Origin: Leptothermofonsia sichuanensis E412
Lineage (GTDB): Bacteria; Cyanobacteriota; Cyanobacteriia; Leptolyngbyales; Leptolyngbyaceae
Reading direction: 5' to 3'
DNA length: 64,000 nucleotides
NCBI RefSeq assembly: GCF_019891175.1
Contig: NZ_CP072600.1
Location: 5,022,001-5,086,000, forward strand
The notes below the pieces were generated by a model. The model saw only the letters and a list, made by a program, of their open reading frames with translations. It was not told the DNA's origin and did not search any database. The position numbers and the translations under genes were made by a program. Shown here piece after piece: positions 1 through 8,520 of this stretch (positions are counted from its first letter, which is position 1; every line of letters begins with the position of its first letter).

Positions 1-1151
1 CATCTGGCAGGGTGCCAGCCGCCGTGCCCCCAACCTTCCAGACCTTCCCCAAAATTACGCCAGAACAGACCCAGATTTTCGCTGCGCATCTGATCGACTG
101 TACTTTGCGGCAAGATTTTCTCAGTAAAACTTAGCGTATGCATAAACCGCGCCAGCTCATCCGCAGAGAGATTCCAGCCCTGCGAGCCACAACGCAATGT
201 CATGTCTCCCCAGTCAATACCGGGTTTCAGGTTGTCCCAGTCGTAATTGCCAGCAAAATACGCACCAGTATCGTCGCCATTATCCTTGACTGACTCATAG
301 CTAAGGGCTGGACTGGAGGCTGGGGCTTTACAGGTTGCATAAGGAATACCAGCGGAATTCAGTACCATCCGATTGACAATGACTTCATATTGCTTAGCAT
401 AGTCCTCTTCGGTTTTCGGTTGGCTACCATAGATGCGGGGCAGAATGATGCGCATCAATGCATAGTTTTCATTGGCGTATTTATATACCTTGTTGGCCGG
501 AGTAATCCCATCGGCAACGCATTTCTTCAAACCGTCAAAGCTGATATTGCAGCCGTTTCCGCTGCGAATGCCACTGGTGTGGCTTAACAGTTCACGGATA
601 GTAATGGCCTTAAAGTTGGAGCCTAAAGTCCAGTCAGCGGGTAAATACTTTGAAGCTGATTCATCCAGACTAATCCCTTTGCTGGCCATTACTCGCAACA
701 TTGCTGCGGCTGTAATCGGTTTGCTGACACTAGCGGTTGTGATGCGATCTGTCACTGCCATTGCCCGCTGATTACTGTCAGGGGGAGACTTGCGGGCAAA
801 ACCACCGGTAGCCGTGGTCTTGACACCTGAGGCGGTCATAATGGTGACCGCATAGCCCACAGATTTGCCATCCATCCGTTTTTTAATCCCTTGGGCGATC
901 GCTGTAGCGGCCAGAGACTCTTGGATTTTGGGGGTGATTCTCTGCCACCCCTTCGCACCACCCGGGCGTTTTTGACCAGATAGGGGCACTCCAGGCATCA
1001 TCACCGCTGGGTAACGGCTCAAGTCGGCATCGACAAGAGTCCCGGCAGGAACCCGCAGGACAGGAGCGTCAGGATTTGCCCCTGCTACCGAGGTGGTGCC
1101 CAGAGCGACTAGAATACAGGGCAGAGAGAGCCATTTCCGCAAGATTTCCAT
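1..1151 (-). CDS. Serine hydrolase, class C beta-lactamase-like (partial, C-terminus off left edge)
   Basis: Reading the minus strand from the ATG at 1151 gives 383 codons without a stop before the window edge. The N-terminus is a signal peptide (basic MEILRKW, hydrophobic stretch, cleavage-like AGA near residue 25). SVSK at residues 141-144 fits the SxxK nucleophile motif, followed by TSG near 192 and YAN at 225-227 for the second catalytic motif. This is the layout of the beta-lactamase/DD-peptidase/esterase superfamily (PF00144), acting in the periplasm on peptidoglycan-like peptides or esters; the substrate cannot be told. GAGG about 9 nt upstream supports the start. It is convergent with nothing visible and lies downstream of the hli operon terminator on the same strand. 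Confidence 0.85.
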   Translation of the reverse strand, partial: MEILRKWLSLPCILVALGTTSVAGANPDAPVLRVPAGTLVDADLSRYPAVMMPGVPLSGQKRPGGAKGWQRITPKIQESLAATAIAQGIKKRMDGKSVGYAVTIMTASGVKTTATGGFARKSPPDSNQRAMAVTDRITTASVSKPITAAAMLRVMASKGISLDESASKYLPADWTLGSNFKAITIRELLSHTSGIRSGNGCNISFDGLKKCVADGITPANKVYKYANENYALMRIILPRIYGSQPKTEEDYAKQYEVIVNRMVLNSAGIPYATCKAPASSPALSYESVKDNGDDTGAYFAGNYDWDNLKPGIDWGDMTLRCGSQGWNLSADELARFMHTLSFTEKILPQSTVDQMRSENLGLFWRNFGEGLEGWGHGGWHPAR

Positions 1152-1336
1152 ATTTCTAGCACCTCTAATGTAACTGATATAACTGTTTTAACTACGTGAT
1201 TGTAGAGGCAGCCCAAGTATTTTTTGGTGATATTTATCACTGCACACAAGCCATTGCCGATCAGGATAGAAGGAGAAGAAATTTAAATTTTTTGGTGTGG
1301 GAAAGGTACCGGGGAAATTGCTGCTTTAAAGAAAAA

Positions 1337-1360
1337 TCCTGGCTGAATGTTCAGCCAGGA
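1337..1360 (-). terminator. Rho-independent terminator of the hli-lilA operon
   Basis: A perfect 11-bp inverted repeat (TCCTGGCTGAA, 2-nt loop) is followed on the minus strand by TTTTTC. It lies about 110 bp after the last gene of the operon and before the serine hydrolase, so it probably ends the hli-lilA transcript. Confidence 0.8.
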
Positions 1361-1468
1361 ATCTATAACCCTTTTTAAGGTTGTGAGGTTACCTCACTCA
1401 ATTGATGAGAAATGATAAGAAACACTTTATCTGCATTAGTTCGACTGGACGGAAACCGTCGCGATCGC

Positions 1469-1714
1469 CTATGCCAGGACATTGCTGAACAATACAGCCC
1501 ATAACACCCCAGCGGTCGCGATCGCCAGCAACAGGTTGGTAAAGAAGCGACCAGCCTCTGCATTAAAGCCCAGTGCCTTATCCTCCTGCCCGGCTGTGAA
1601 AAACAAAGACCAGGCCTGATTTGCACTGATCACCTCGGAGTGAGCATTGAACTCCGGTCTGAAGACAACCGGACCAATCAGATACTTGTTTGGAAAATCA
1701 AAGTCCGTTTTCAT
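1469..1714 (-). CDS. LilA-like protein of the light-harvesting-like (HLIP) superfamily
   Basis: 81 aa from the ATG at 1714, which has a strong GGAGGGG ribosome site; a longer reading frame to 1771 has none. One C-terminal membrane helix (residues about 58-80) follows a segment with Glu, Asn51 and Arg56 spaced like a weakened chlorophyll-binding motif of the CAB/ELIP/HLIP family. It sits 60 bp downstream of a canonical HLIP. In Synechocystis 6803 the HLIP gene hliB/scpD is known to be in an operon with lilA, and this pair matches that arrangement. The likely role is thylakoid, linked to photosystem II repair under stress. The assignment as LilA rests mainly on size, helix and neighbour. Confidence 0.65.
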   Translation of the reverse strand: MKTDFDFPNKYLIGPVVFRPEFNAHSEVISANQAWSLFFTAGQEDKALGFNAEAGRFFTNLLLAIATAGVLWAVLFSNVLA

Positions 1715-1774
1715 GAGAATCCCCTCCAAAATTACGTTACGTTTACTCGTCCAAACCTTATCGCCAGGCAAAAC

Positions 1775-1984
1775 CTACAGCCCCGTCAGCCAGCCAATCA
1801 CCCCATGCCCGGTGACCGCTTCCAGGATCAAGGCTGCAACAAAACCAATCATGGCCAGGCGTCCATTCAGCTTCTCAGCATGTTCATTGAAGCCAAACCG
1901 CTGAGCCTCATCCACATACATTCTGGGTTCGACGGCATAGACATTGGCGCGTCCACCTTCTTCCATCACCTGTCCACGAACCAT
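1775..1984 (-). CDS. High-light-inducible protein (HLIP/SCP)
   Basis: 69 aa with one membrane helix carrying the chlorophyll-binding signature EKLNGRLAMIGF at residues 37-48 (Glu, Asn and Arg ligands present). HLIPs bind chlorophyll and carotenoid in the thylakoid and protect photosystem II assembly intermediates under high light. The start ATG at 1984 has AGGAG 9 nt upstream. It is the first gene of a two-gene operon with the LilA-like gene, below an HLR1-like promoter. Which Hli paralogue (A-D) it is cannot be decided from sequence alone. Confidence 0.92.
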   Translation of the reverse strand: MVRGQVMEEGGRANVYAVEPRMYVDEAQRFGFNEHAEKLNGRLAMIGFVAALILEAVTGHGVIGWLTGL

Positions 1985-2009
1985 AGCGTTATCTCCTTTT
2001 GTTTGACTT

Positions 2010-2037
2010 CATGTAACAAAATATAGCGTAATGTAAA
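2010..2037 (-). promoter_or_regulatory. HLR1-like (RpaB) repeats upstream of hli
   Basis: On the minus strand TTTACATT (2037-2030) and GTTACATG (2017-2010) both fit the half-site of the HLR1 element bound by the response regulator RpaB, and GCTATATT lies between them at the same 10-bp phase with two mismatches. Classical HLR1 is two half-sites 10 bp apart; here the good ones are 20 bp apart, still on the same DNA face. Location 26 bp upstream of the HLIP start supports a regulatory role, which remains inferred. Confidence 0.5.
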
Positions 2038-2285
2038 TAATTATTGCAATAATCTTGACAGGTAAATTTTTTCGTGTTTACCGAACCTGGCAGGCAGGTT
2101 AACCGTCAGATTTGTATGCGTGGTACTGATTAAACAGAGGATGTAACGGATACCCGATTGAAACCTTTGTAAAGATCCTGGTTGGGTTACAAAATTTACT
2201 GCCGCTGCCTATTCTGGCTGTTAGAAGCCATTAAATTTAGGGAATCCTTCTACTAATAGACGAATGAATCTGGAACGTGGTTACG

Positions 2286-4274
2286 ATGCAAGTTTTTCAG
2301 TCTGCCAGTTCTGCTCCAGAGTCCGATTTGCTACCAGCTCCCACTCCAACAGGTGTCAGCTTTCCGACGCCACAACATGACGTTCAGGTATTAGAGCTGC
2401 AACAACAGACAGAACGAGAGCGCCTGATTAGCAAGATTACCCGCCGGATTCACCAGTCCCTTGACTTGCCAGAAATCTTGAACACCACAGTGGCAGATGT
2501 CCGGCAATTCCTCCAGATTGATCGGGTGATTGTCTTTCGCTTTGAAGCTGACTGGAGTGGGGTGGTTGAGGTTGAGTCCGTTGACAATGGCTGGCAGCCA
2601 ATTCTGGGAACCAGAATTAAAGACCCCTGTTTTTCAACGGTATATCAGGATATTTCTGAGCGAGATCTGAGTCGGGCAGTTGATAATATTGCCACGGCTG
2701 GATTGGCTCCATGCTATGTTGAGCTGTTGACCCAGTTTCAGGTCAAAGCAAACCTGGTGTTACCCATTATTCAGGGCCATAAACTCTGGGGGTTGTTAAT
2801 TGCACACCACTGCCGGAGTCCTCGAAACTGGCATTCCCTGGAAGTAGGGCTATTGAAGGAACTGGCAACGCAGGTGGCGATCGCTATCCAGCAATCTGAG
2901 TTATACCATCAGGTTCAAACACTCAATGCTAATTTAGAGCAGCAGGTCAGGGAGCGCACCCAGCAACTTGAACAGTCCCTTAACTTTGCTGCCGTTCTTA
3001 GACGCATCAGCGATCGCATCCGCGACTCTCTGGAGGAGCGCCAGATCCTGCAAACGGCAGTTCGGGAACTGGTCAGCGCCCTTAAGGTAGACTATTGTTG
3101 TGCTGTGCTCTACACTCCCAGCCGGACAAGGGCAACTGTTCACTATGAATTTACCCACGCCGAATTGGGATCTGCGATTGGGCAGGTACTGGACGTTGCA
3201 GACACCCCCAAAGTCCATCAACGCTTGTTATCGGGGGAGCACTTTGAAGCCTATGACAACGGTCATGTAGACTACCTGCAAACACCGGACAATGGAGATC
3301 TTGCCTGTCCAACCTTATTTGAGCGGTTTGCTGCCAAGTTACTTTGTCCAATCTTTCTCGATCCTGCGTCCTGTGAACCAGGTTCAGTCTCCGTTGCTCC
3401 AGGGTCCTGTGGCATGGAACCAGGTGCCATTGGTTATCTGGCTGTGATTGATCAGACCTATCACCTGTTTACGGATGCTGAGATCAAACTGGTCACACAG
3501 GTGGCCAGCCAATGCGCGATCGCAATCCGGCAGGCAAGGCTTTACCAGGCTTCCCAGGCCCAGGTCGAAGCGCTGGAAAAACTGAACCGGCTTAAGGACG
3601 ATTTTCTCAGTACGGTTTCTCATGAATTGCGCACCCCCATGGCCAGCATGAAAATGGCAATCCAGATGCTGAATCTGTCGCTTAACCAGGGGAACTCAGC
3701 CCCATCTGAGAAAACCGTCCATTATCTCAATATTCTCAATACCCAGTGTGAGCAGGAAATCAGGCTAATCAACGATTTGCTGGATCTACAACACTTAGAA
3801 TCCGGAGTTCAGGCGCTAACCCCAACCCAGATCCAGTTCCAGGAGTGGTTGCATCAACTCCTTCAACCTTTTCAGGAGCATAGCAAAACTCGCCAACAAA
3901 CTTTCCAGGTCAACCTTGCTCCCGACTTACCGTTGTTGCACTGTGATGCATCCTGTCTGGAACGGATTCTGCTGGAGCTACTCGAGAATGCCTGTAAACA
4001 CAGTCCTTCTGGTGCCACAATTCAGCTACAGGCATGGGCTGAGATGAGAACACTTCATTTGAGGGTTTGCAACTCCGGGGTTGAAATTCCTGCGGAAGAA
4101 ATTCCCTACGTATTCGATCGGTTCTATCGGGTCCCCAGTCGGGATCCCTGGAAACAGAGGGGAACTGGCTTGGGACTGGCACTGGTGAAAAAGCTGGTGA
4201 GCCACCTGAACGGTTCAATTCAGGTGGAAAGTGCCGCTGAAAGGACCTGCTTCACAGTAGAAATTCCACTCTAG
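2286..4274 (+). CDS. Cyanobacteriochrome-type GAF-GAF histidine kinase
   Basis: 662 aa from ATG 2286 (a GTG at 2277 is an alternative; neither has a clear ribosome site). GAF1 (about 45-205) carries DPCF at 113-116, the DXCF second-cysteine motif, and Cys143-Tyr144 before VELL at the canonical bilin-cysteine position, then LWGLLIAHHC. Both cysteines suggest a DXCF-type photosensor, usually blue/green. GAF2 (about 235-420) lacks these motifs. A HisKA domain follows with His446 in SHELRTPM, then HATPase motifs LLENACKH and GTGLGLALVKK. No transmembrane helix, so it is cytoplasmic. No receiver domain or regulator gene is adjacent. It is divergent from the hli operon. Bilin binding is inferred, not shown. 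Confidence 0.85.
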   Translation: MQVFQSASSAPESDLLPAPTPTGVSFPTPQHDVQVLELQQQTERERLISKITRRIHQSLDLPEILNTTVADVRQFLQIDRVIVFRFEADWSGVVEVESVDNGWQPILGTRIKDPCFSTVYQDISERDLSRAVDNIATAGLAPCYVELLTQFQVKANLVLPIIQGHKLWGLLIAHHCRSPRNWHSLEVGLLKELATQVAIAIQQSELYHQVQTLNANLEQQVRERTQQLEQSLNFAAVLRRISDRIRDSLEERQILQTAVRELVSALKVDYCCAVLYTPSRTRATVHYEFTHAELGSAIGQVLDVADTPKVHQRLLSGEHFEAYDNGHVDYLQTPDNGDLACPTLFERFAAKLLCPIFLDPASCEPGSVSVAPGSCGMEPGAIGYLAVIDQTYHLFTDAEIKLVTQVASQCAIAIRQARLYQASQAQVEALEKLNRLKDDFLSTVSHELRTPMASMKMAIQMLNLSLNQGNSAPSEKTVHYLNILNTQCEQEIRLINDLLDLQHLESGVQALTPTQIQFQEWLHQLLQPFQEHSKTRQQTFQVNLAPDLPLLHCDASCLERILLELLENACKHSPSGATIQLQAWAEMRTLHLRVCNSGVEIPAEEIPYVFDRFYRVPSRDPWKQRGTGLGLALVKKLVSHLNGSIQVESAAERTCFTVEIPL

Positions 4275-4365
4275 GGGTCTGTCAACTTTGTATTTGTGAG
4301 TCTGGAATCAAGAAGAGGTTATTATTTTGGGGTTTTCAGACCACAAGATAATTCTTGACAGACCA
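4275..4365 (+). repeat. MITE family A, full copy, flanked by CTAG
   Basis: A 91-bp element with ends GGGTCTGTCAA and TTGACAGACCA. It lies between two CTAG tetramers (4271-4274, 4366-4369); the left one contains the TAG stop codon of the histidine kinase. A second full copy is at 51882-51973 in reverse orientation and a deleted copy at 22687-22736. Insertion at CTAG with TA duplication is the habit of IS630/Tc1-mariner transposases. Confidence 0.8.
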
Positions 4366-4366
4366 C

Positions 4367-4462
4367 TAGAATGCCGGTACAGAAATCGGATTTCTTCTAC
4401 CGGATACCCAGGTTCCGTTGAATTTCTCACCAGAAATCCGATTTCTTGGAATTCTGAAGCGA
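4367..4462 (+). repeat. MITE family B, copy 1
   Basis: Starts at the CTAG that ends the previous element and runs TAGAATGCCGGTACAG... with two short palindromes AGAAATCGGATTTCT-like inside. Related copies are at 19958-20036 (reverse, internally deleted) and 26091-26192. The right end here is less well conserved. The rest of the stretch to 4542 is pyrimidine-rich low complexity (repeats of CTCACTCCTCTT type) and holds no gene. Confidence 0.7.
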
Positions 4463-4542
4463 AGCCTCCACTTGCCACTTGCCAATCGTTCCGTCTCCTC
4501 ACTCCTCTTTCCTCACTCCCCTTTCCTCACTCCTCTCCCCTG

Positions 4543-5490
4543 CTATAAACTGCTGTTTAAGCCTGCCTGGAGCCGATTTAGCTCTCCGGTCAGCTTCTGA
4601 ATCACCGCTTGCTTTTCCAAAATATCGGTCTCCCGCTCCTGGGCGACCCTGGCCAGGTGCTGAATTTGGGCTTCTTTTTCTTGCAGGTGCTCTAGCTGAC
4701 CTCTCAGTTGGTTAATTTCTTGTGTTAACAGATTAATTTGATCCTGTTTAGCATTGATATCGACTTCTCGCTCTTGAGCAATGCCTGCCAGCAGGCGAAT
4801 CTGGGATTCTTTTTCCTGGAGATGGCGATCTTTCTCCTGAAGCTGATTCAGCAAGGTATTGTAATCCCGCGACTTATCCAGGACGGATAACCAATCTACA
4901 GAGGTTTGATGGGCATACTGTCGCACTGTCGATTGAATCGACGCCGGATAGAAGAGAATTACATCATTGAGAACCATGACCTCATGGATAGGGCTTAATA
5001 AATAGAGCTTCCTGAGGAGGGCATCAAAGTTGGGCCACTGACTGATTTCATGGGGATGGGGAGGAGGGCATAAAAACAGCCGGGCGTCGTCAATTAAAAT
5101 CACACTGCGGGAATTTAGCTGGCAAATGGCATCCAATTCCTGTAAGAGCGGGCACTGGGACATTTGACCAGCGGTGTGGTTTGCCAGACACCAGTGAGCA
5201 TCCAGCCAGTACAAGACCGATTGATCGGCAAGCGCAGGTTGGAGCGATCGCAACTCCGCTTCAGAGCGCCCCAGATGAATCTGAACATGGGGCGTTGCCT
5301 GAAACCGCTCCACAGCCTTTGTGTAATATTCCTCTGCCAGCTCGATGCTGTGAATCACCTCAAACAGTTGTTTTACCTGCTCCACTGAGTCACCTTCAAA
5401 CGTACCAGTTTCCACAAAATAATTAAGAGGAAGGGCTTGTTTCAGGGCTTTTACTAACTGCAAATCAATTGAAAACGTTACCGCGCCCAT
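4543..5490 (-). CDS. SAM-dependent methyltransferase-like protein with C-terminal coiled coil
   Basis: 315 aa. Residues about 20-190 look like a class I methyltransferase fold: FVETGTFEGDSV for the SAM-binding loop, SIELAEEYY for the acidic strand-2 residue, and a VILIDDARLF strand. Residues about 200-310 are heptad-rich with two repeats of LQEKE..I..LA..AQERE, a coiled coil. It starts 3 nt after the FkbM gene, so is co-transcribed with the wzm-wzt export locus. It probably modifies the exported glycan or a precursor at the membrane; the coiled coil may set chain length or complex assembly as in WbdD-type regulators, which is inference. Confidence 0.7.
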   Translation of the reverse strand: MGAVTFSIDLQLVKALKQALPLNYFVETGTFEGDSVEQVKQLFEVIHSIELAEEYYTKAVERFQATPHVQIHLGRSEAELRSLQPALADQSVLYWLDAHWCLANHTAGQMSQCPLLQELDAICQLNSRSVILIDDARLFLCPPPHPHEISQWPNFDALLRKLYLLSPIHEVMVLNDVILFYPASIQSTVRQYAHQTSVDWLSVLDKSRDYNTLLNQLQEKDRHLQEKESQIRLLAGIAQEREVDINAKQDQINLLTQEINQLRGQLEHLQEKEAQIQHLARVAQERETDILEKQAVIQKLTGELNRLQAGLNSSL

Positions 5491-5493
5491 ATA

Positions 5494-7113
5494 TTAACCT
5501 TGTGCCGAAAGACGTTGAATTTCTACCTGTAATCGCTTCACCTCTGCATCCAAAATATGAATGACCTGAAGACGTTCTTCTGCGGTCTGGTTTAGGGTAT
5601 GAATTAACTCCAGACGCTCCTCACAAACAGTCTGAAGCATCCGATTTTGACGGGTTAAATACTCTAAGTCCTGGCAGACAAAGCGGTCACTTACAGGCAA
5701 TCGTTGCTCGATGGAAACAGGAATAAACAGTGCGTCACAATACGCAATTTGACCAGATTGAGTGTAATGAACGTTGTAGATTCCACCCCAGTGGTAGTCA
5801 TGGGAATGCATAAAGTTCAGGATTTCATAATATGAATCCTGCCCTTTGTATAGAGACACAAAAATCAATTCCACCAGCAAAATTGGGGCGTATTGCTGGA
5901 TAGTGTTGACGGCACCCTGTAGCACCTTCAGGTCGTTACCCTGAGTGTCAATTTTAACCAGATCGATCCTATCAGAAATCCTGGACTGCTGGATACAGGC
6001 ATCGAGGGTTTGCGTGAAGACCTGGGTTCTGGTGGTAAATGGTTGATTGGGTGCCAGTAAGCTATTGGTGGCAGCATCATCCATCAGGTAAAAATCATGG
6101 AATTGCTGCTGGTTGCTGAGGGCAGTCTCGACAATCCTGACTTCCGGATTATGGCTGAACCGTTGTTTCAGGACTTGACAATTGGCAGGCGATGGCTCAA
6201 ATAAAAGGGCTTTGGTACGGGGAAAATGGGTCAGAATGGTGGCTGTAAAGTCACCCTGGAATGCTCCTATATCAATAATCGATAGTTCATCACCAGGGAA
6301 GAGTGTGCTCAGCAGTTGCAGGAAAGGACTGTTTTCAGACGTGTTCTGAGGACTGGCTGCCAGTGATTGACACAATTGAACCGATTCAGAAAATAGCCTG
6401 GACTGGGCAGGGCTATAGAAGAAAATATTCCCCCAACTACGCTTTCCCAAGCCTGCCAGAGAAGAAAACAGGTAAGCAGGCGGCTGGTTGCCTTCTCGAC
6501 TCAAAACAATAAATTGCTCAAATCCTCTTGTTTTTAAAAGCTCTACGATCGCCTCTGGTGGTGAAGGGCTGGCTCCCAGATTATGGTGTTCACACCAAAA
6601 TTCAACACTAATCACCTCACACTCCAGGCTGGCTGCCCCCCGCAGCACTTCTAAGTCATGACCTTCAGTGTCAATTTTGAGGTAGTCAACCCGGCGAGGA
6701 AGTTCTCCTTGAGCCACCAGATCATCCAGGCTGACCGTTTGAATTTGAATCGTTTCACCCTTCTGGTGATAAGCATCCAGCCCAATTTTCTCCAGACTGT
6801 GATAATACTCATGCAGGGTCCGGTCAGGATTGAGTGCCAGATAAAAATCCTGAATGCCAGAGTGGCGGCTGACCGCTTCTGAACGAATGATGACATTGGG
6901 GCGATCGCCTATTCGACGAACGAGCGTTTCCCGATTCATCGCGATCGGCTCAAAGGCGTAGGCTTTCCAACCAGCTTCCAAAAACGGCACCATCATTTCG
7001 CCGTGATGGGCACCAACGTCAATCATTACACCCGTTGCGATCGAAGCGGCAATGAGTTGATGCAGGCGGATTTCTTCAGCTTGTAAATTGGATACTGAAT
7101 CGTCAAGGCTCAC
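5494..7113 (-). CDS. Tandem FkbM-family methyltransferase
   Basis: 539 aa from a GTG start. Two complete FkbM methyltransferase domains: the first at about 25-230 (MIDVGAHHGE, YAFEP, VDYLKIDTEGHDLEVLRGA), the second at about 265-470 (IIDIGAFQGDF, LLFEPSPAN, IDLVKIDTQGNDLKVLQGA). The last 60 residues form a coiled coil (ERLELIHTLNQTAEERLQ) like that of the next gene. FkbM enzymes O-methylate sugars and related hydroxyls. The position between wzt and another methyltransferase suggests capping or decoration of an exported polysaccharide. Both SAM motifs look intact, so both domains may be active. Confidence 0.88.
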   Translation of the reverse strand: MSLDDSVSNLQAEEIRLHQLIAASIATGVMIDVGAHHGEMMVPFLEAGWKAYAFEPIAMNRETLVRRIGDRPNVIIRSEAVSRHSGIQDFYLALNPDRTLHEYYHSLEKIGLDAYHQKGETIQIQTVSLDDLVAQGELPRRVDYLKIDTEGHDLEVLRGAASLECEVISVEFWCEHHNLGASPSPPEAIVELLKTRGFEQFIVLSREGNQPPAYLFSSLAGLGKRSWGNIFFYSPAQSRLFSESVQLCQSLAASPQNTSENSPFLQLLSTLFPGDELSIIDIGAFQGDFTATILTHFPRTKALLFEPSPANCQVLKQRFSHNPEVRIVETALSNQQQFHDFYLMDDAATNSLLAPNQPFTTRTQVFTQTLDACIQQSRISDRIDLVKIDTQGNDLKVLQGAVNTIQQYAPILLVELIFVSLYKGQDSYYEILNFMHSHDYHWGGIYNVHYTQSGQIAYCDALFIPVSIEQRLPVSDRFVCQDLEYLTRQNRMLQTVCEERLELIHTLNQTAEERLQVIHILDAEVKRLQVEIQRLSAQG

Positions 7114-7160
7114 GATAACGGTGTTCTCCCTGTCATAAATGAAGTGCCTGCTGAAACTTA

Positions 7161-7222
7161 CCCCTGGAATAAACTACCCCTGGAATAAACTACTACCGGA
7201 ATAAATTACCACTGGAATAAAA
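7161..7222 (-). repeat. Four imperfect 16-bp tandem repeats over the wzt stop
   Basis: Units of the type CCCCTGGAATAAACTA are repeated at 7161, 7177, 7193 and 7209. The last unit is the final coding sequence and stop of wzt, so the other three look like duplications of the gene's own end into the intergenic space. Every unit carries a stop codon in the same relative place. Confidence 0.8.
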
Positions 7223-8504
7223 AGGATTGATGATCCAACCCACATAAGCCAAGAAATGGAGCAACTTCATTTTCATAGTCCCAGGTCATCTCAAAAGGAC
7301 CCAGTCTCCCAGTTTCAATCAAAGCGGTTCCAACATTACGACGGCTACTCAAGACTTTACCCAGGGATAGTTCAAAGGTATAAAGACCGGGTTCAATGTT
7401 GAGTAGGACTTCCAGTCTAGCAACGATGTTTTGTCCGGTGCGGCATTGAATGGGCTGGCTGCGGCTGGTATAGGACCCACCACAGAAGAGCAACTGATCA
7501 AAGCGATTGTGGATCAAAACCATGTAGTGCACATCTGTCAGGGCCTGTTTCGCCTGGAAGCAGAGCTGAAAACTGACGCGATCGCCAGTTCGATATTTCA
7601 ACCCATGATCCCCCTGGGGCGTCATCATATTGATTGCCAGGACTTTGACAAATTCATTCTCAATTGCCCCGCAGGGAACAAGGCTGTGCTGAAGGAGTTC
7701 AGCATAGGCCGCTTCACTCAATTCCAGATGGGGCTGCTGGAGGGGAACCGTTTCCTCTGAAGAGTCAACCAGAAGACTCAAATCTTCTTTCAGGTATTCT
7801 CGAATCACGGTCTTGGTATCTCCCTGGGCGACCAGGTGCCCCTGTTTCAGGTAAATTGCCCGGGAACAGAGGTTCCGCACGGTTGCCATATCATGGGACA
7901 CAAACAGTAACGTCGTGCCTCTTTCGCGTAGTTCATTCAGCCGACGGGCACATTTTTGTTGAAAAAAAATGTCTCCCACACTTAAGGCTTCGTCGATGAT
8001 CAAAATATCAGGGGACAGATGAGCCTGAACGGCGAATGCCAGCCGCACTAACATTCCAGAGCTGTAGGTTTTGACTGGTTGGTCGAGAAAATCACCAATA
8101 TCGGCGAAGGCCGCAATGCGATCAAAGTTGGTTTCAATCTCTGCTTTGCTCAAGCCCAGGAGTTGTCCATTGAAAAAGACATTCTGCCGTCCTGTAAACT
8201 CCGGGTTAAACCCACTACCCAGTTCCAGCAGGGCAGCTACACGCCCACTGACCTGCACCTGCCCGGTTGTGGGCGTCAGGGTGCCTGCAACAATTTGCAG
8301 CAGGGTGCTTTTACCAGAACCATTCCGTCCAATGATGCCCAGGGTTTCGCCCTGGGCAATTTCCAGATCCAGGGGGTGGAGTGCCCAGAAAGCTCTGTTT
8401 TCATGTTTATCCGGATGTAGCGCTTCTTTTAACCGCTCGATCGGGTGGGAATAGCGTTTGAAGCATTTAGAAATGTTTGTGAGGGAAATTACGGCGTCGC
8501 CCAT
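7206..8504 (-). CDS. wzt: ABC transporter ATPase for polysaccharide export, Wzt type
   Basis: 432 aa. Residues 1-250 are the nucleotide-binding domain: Walker A GRNGSGKST at about 59-67, signature YSSGMLVRLAF, Walker B DILIIDEALSVGD and the switch His in FVSHD. The remaining about 160 residues form the beta-rich Wzt C-terminal domain, which in O-antigen exporters binds the modified end of the glycan and gives substrate specificity. It works with the Wzm permease encoded just upstream. Its C-terminal domain would recognise a cap such as a methyl group, consistent with the methyltransferase genes that follow. Confidence 0.93.
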   Translation of the reverse strand: MGDAVISLTNISKCFKRYSHPIERLKEALHPDKHENRAFWALHPLDLEIAQGETLGIIGRNGSGKSTLLQIVAGTLTPTTGQVQVSGRVAALLELGSGFNPEFTGRQNVFFNGQLLGLSKAEIETNFDRIAAFADIGDFLDQPVKTYSSGMLVRLAFAVQAHLSPDILIIDEALSVGDIFFQQKCARRLNELRERGTTLLFVSHDMATVRNLCSRAIYLKQGHLVAQGDTKTVIREYLKEDLSLLVDSSEETVPLQQPHLELSEAAYAELLQHSLVPCGAIENEFVKVLAINMMTPQGDHGLKYRTGDRVSFQLCFQAKQALTDVHYMVLIHNRFDQLLFCGGSYTSRSQPIQCRTGQNIVARLEVLLNIEPGLYTFELSLGKVLSSRRNVGTALIETGRLGPFEMTWDYENEVAPFLGLCGLDHQSFLFQW

Positions 8505-8520
8505 AGATTTATTCGCTTTC

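Noticed and set aside
1196-1378. 60-codon plus-strand ORF near the hli terminator
   Set aside because: It reads through the terminator hairpin and has no ribosome site.
7161-7222. Possible CRISPR-like array
   Set aside because: Units are contiguous without spacers and derive from the end of wzt.
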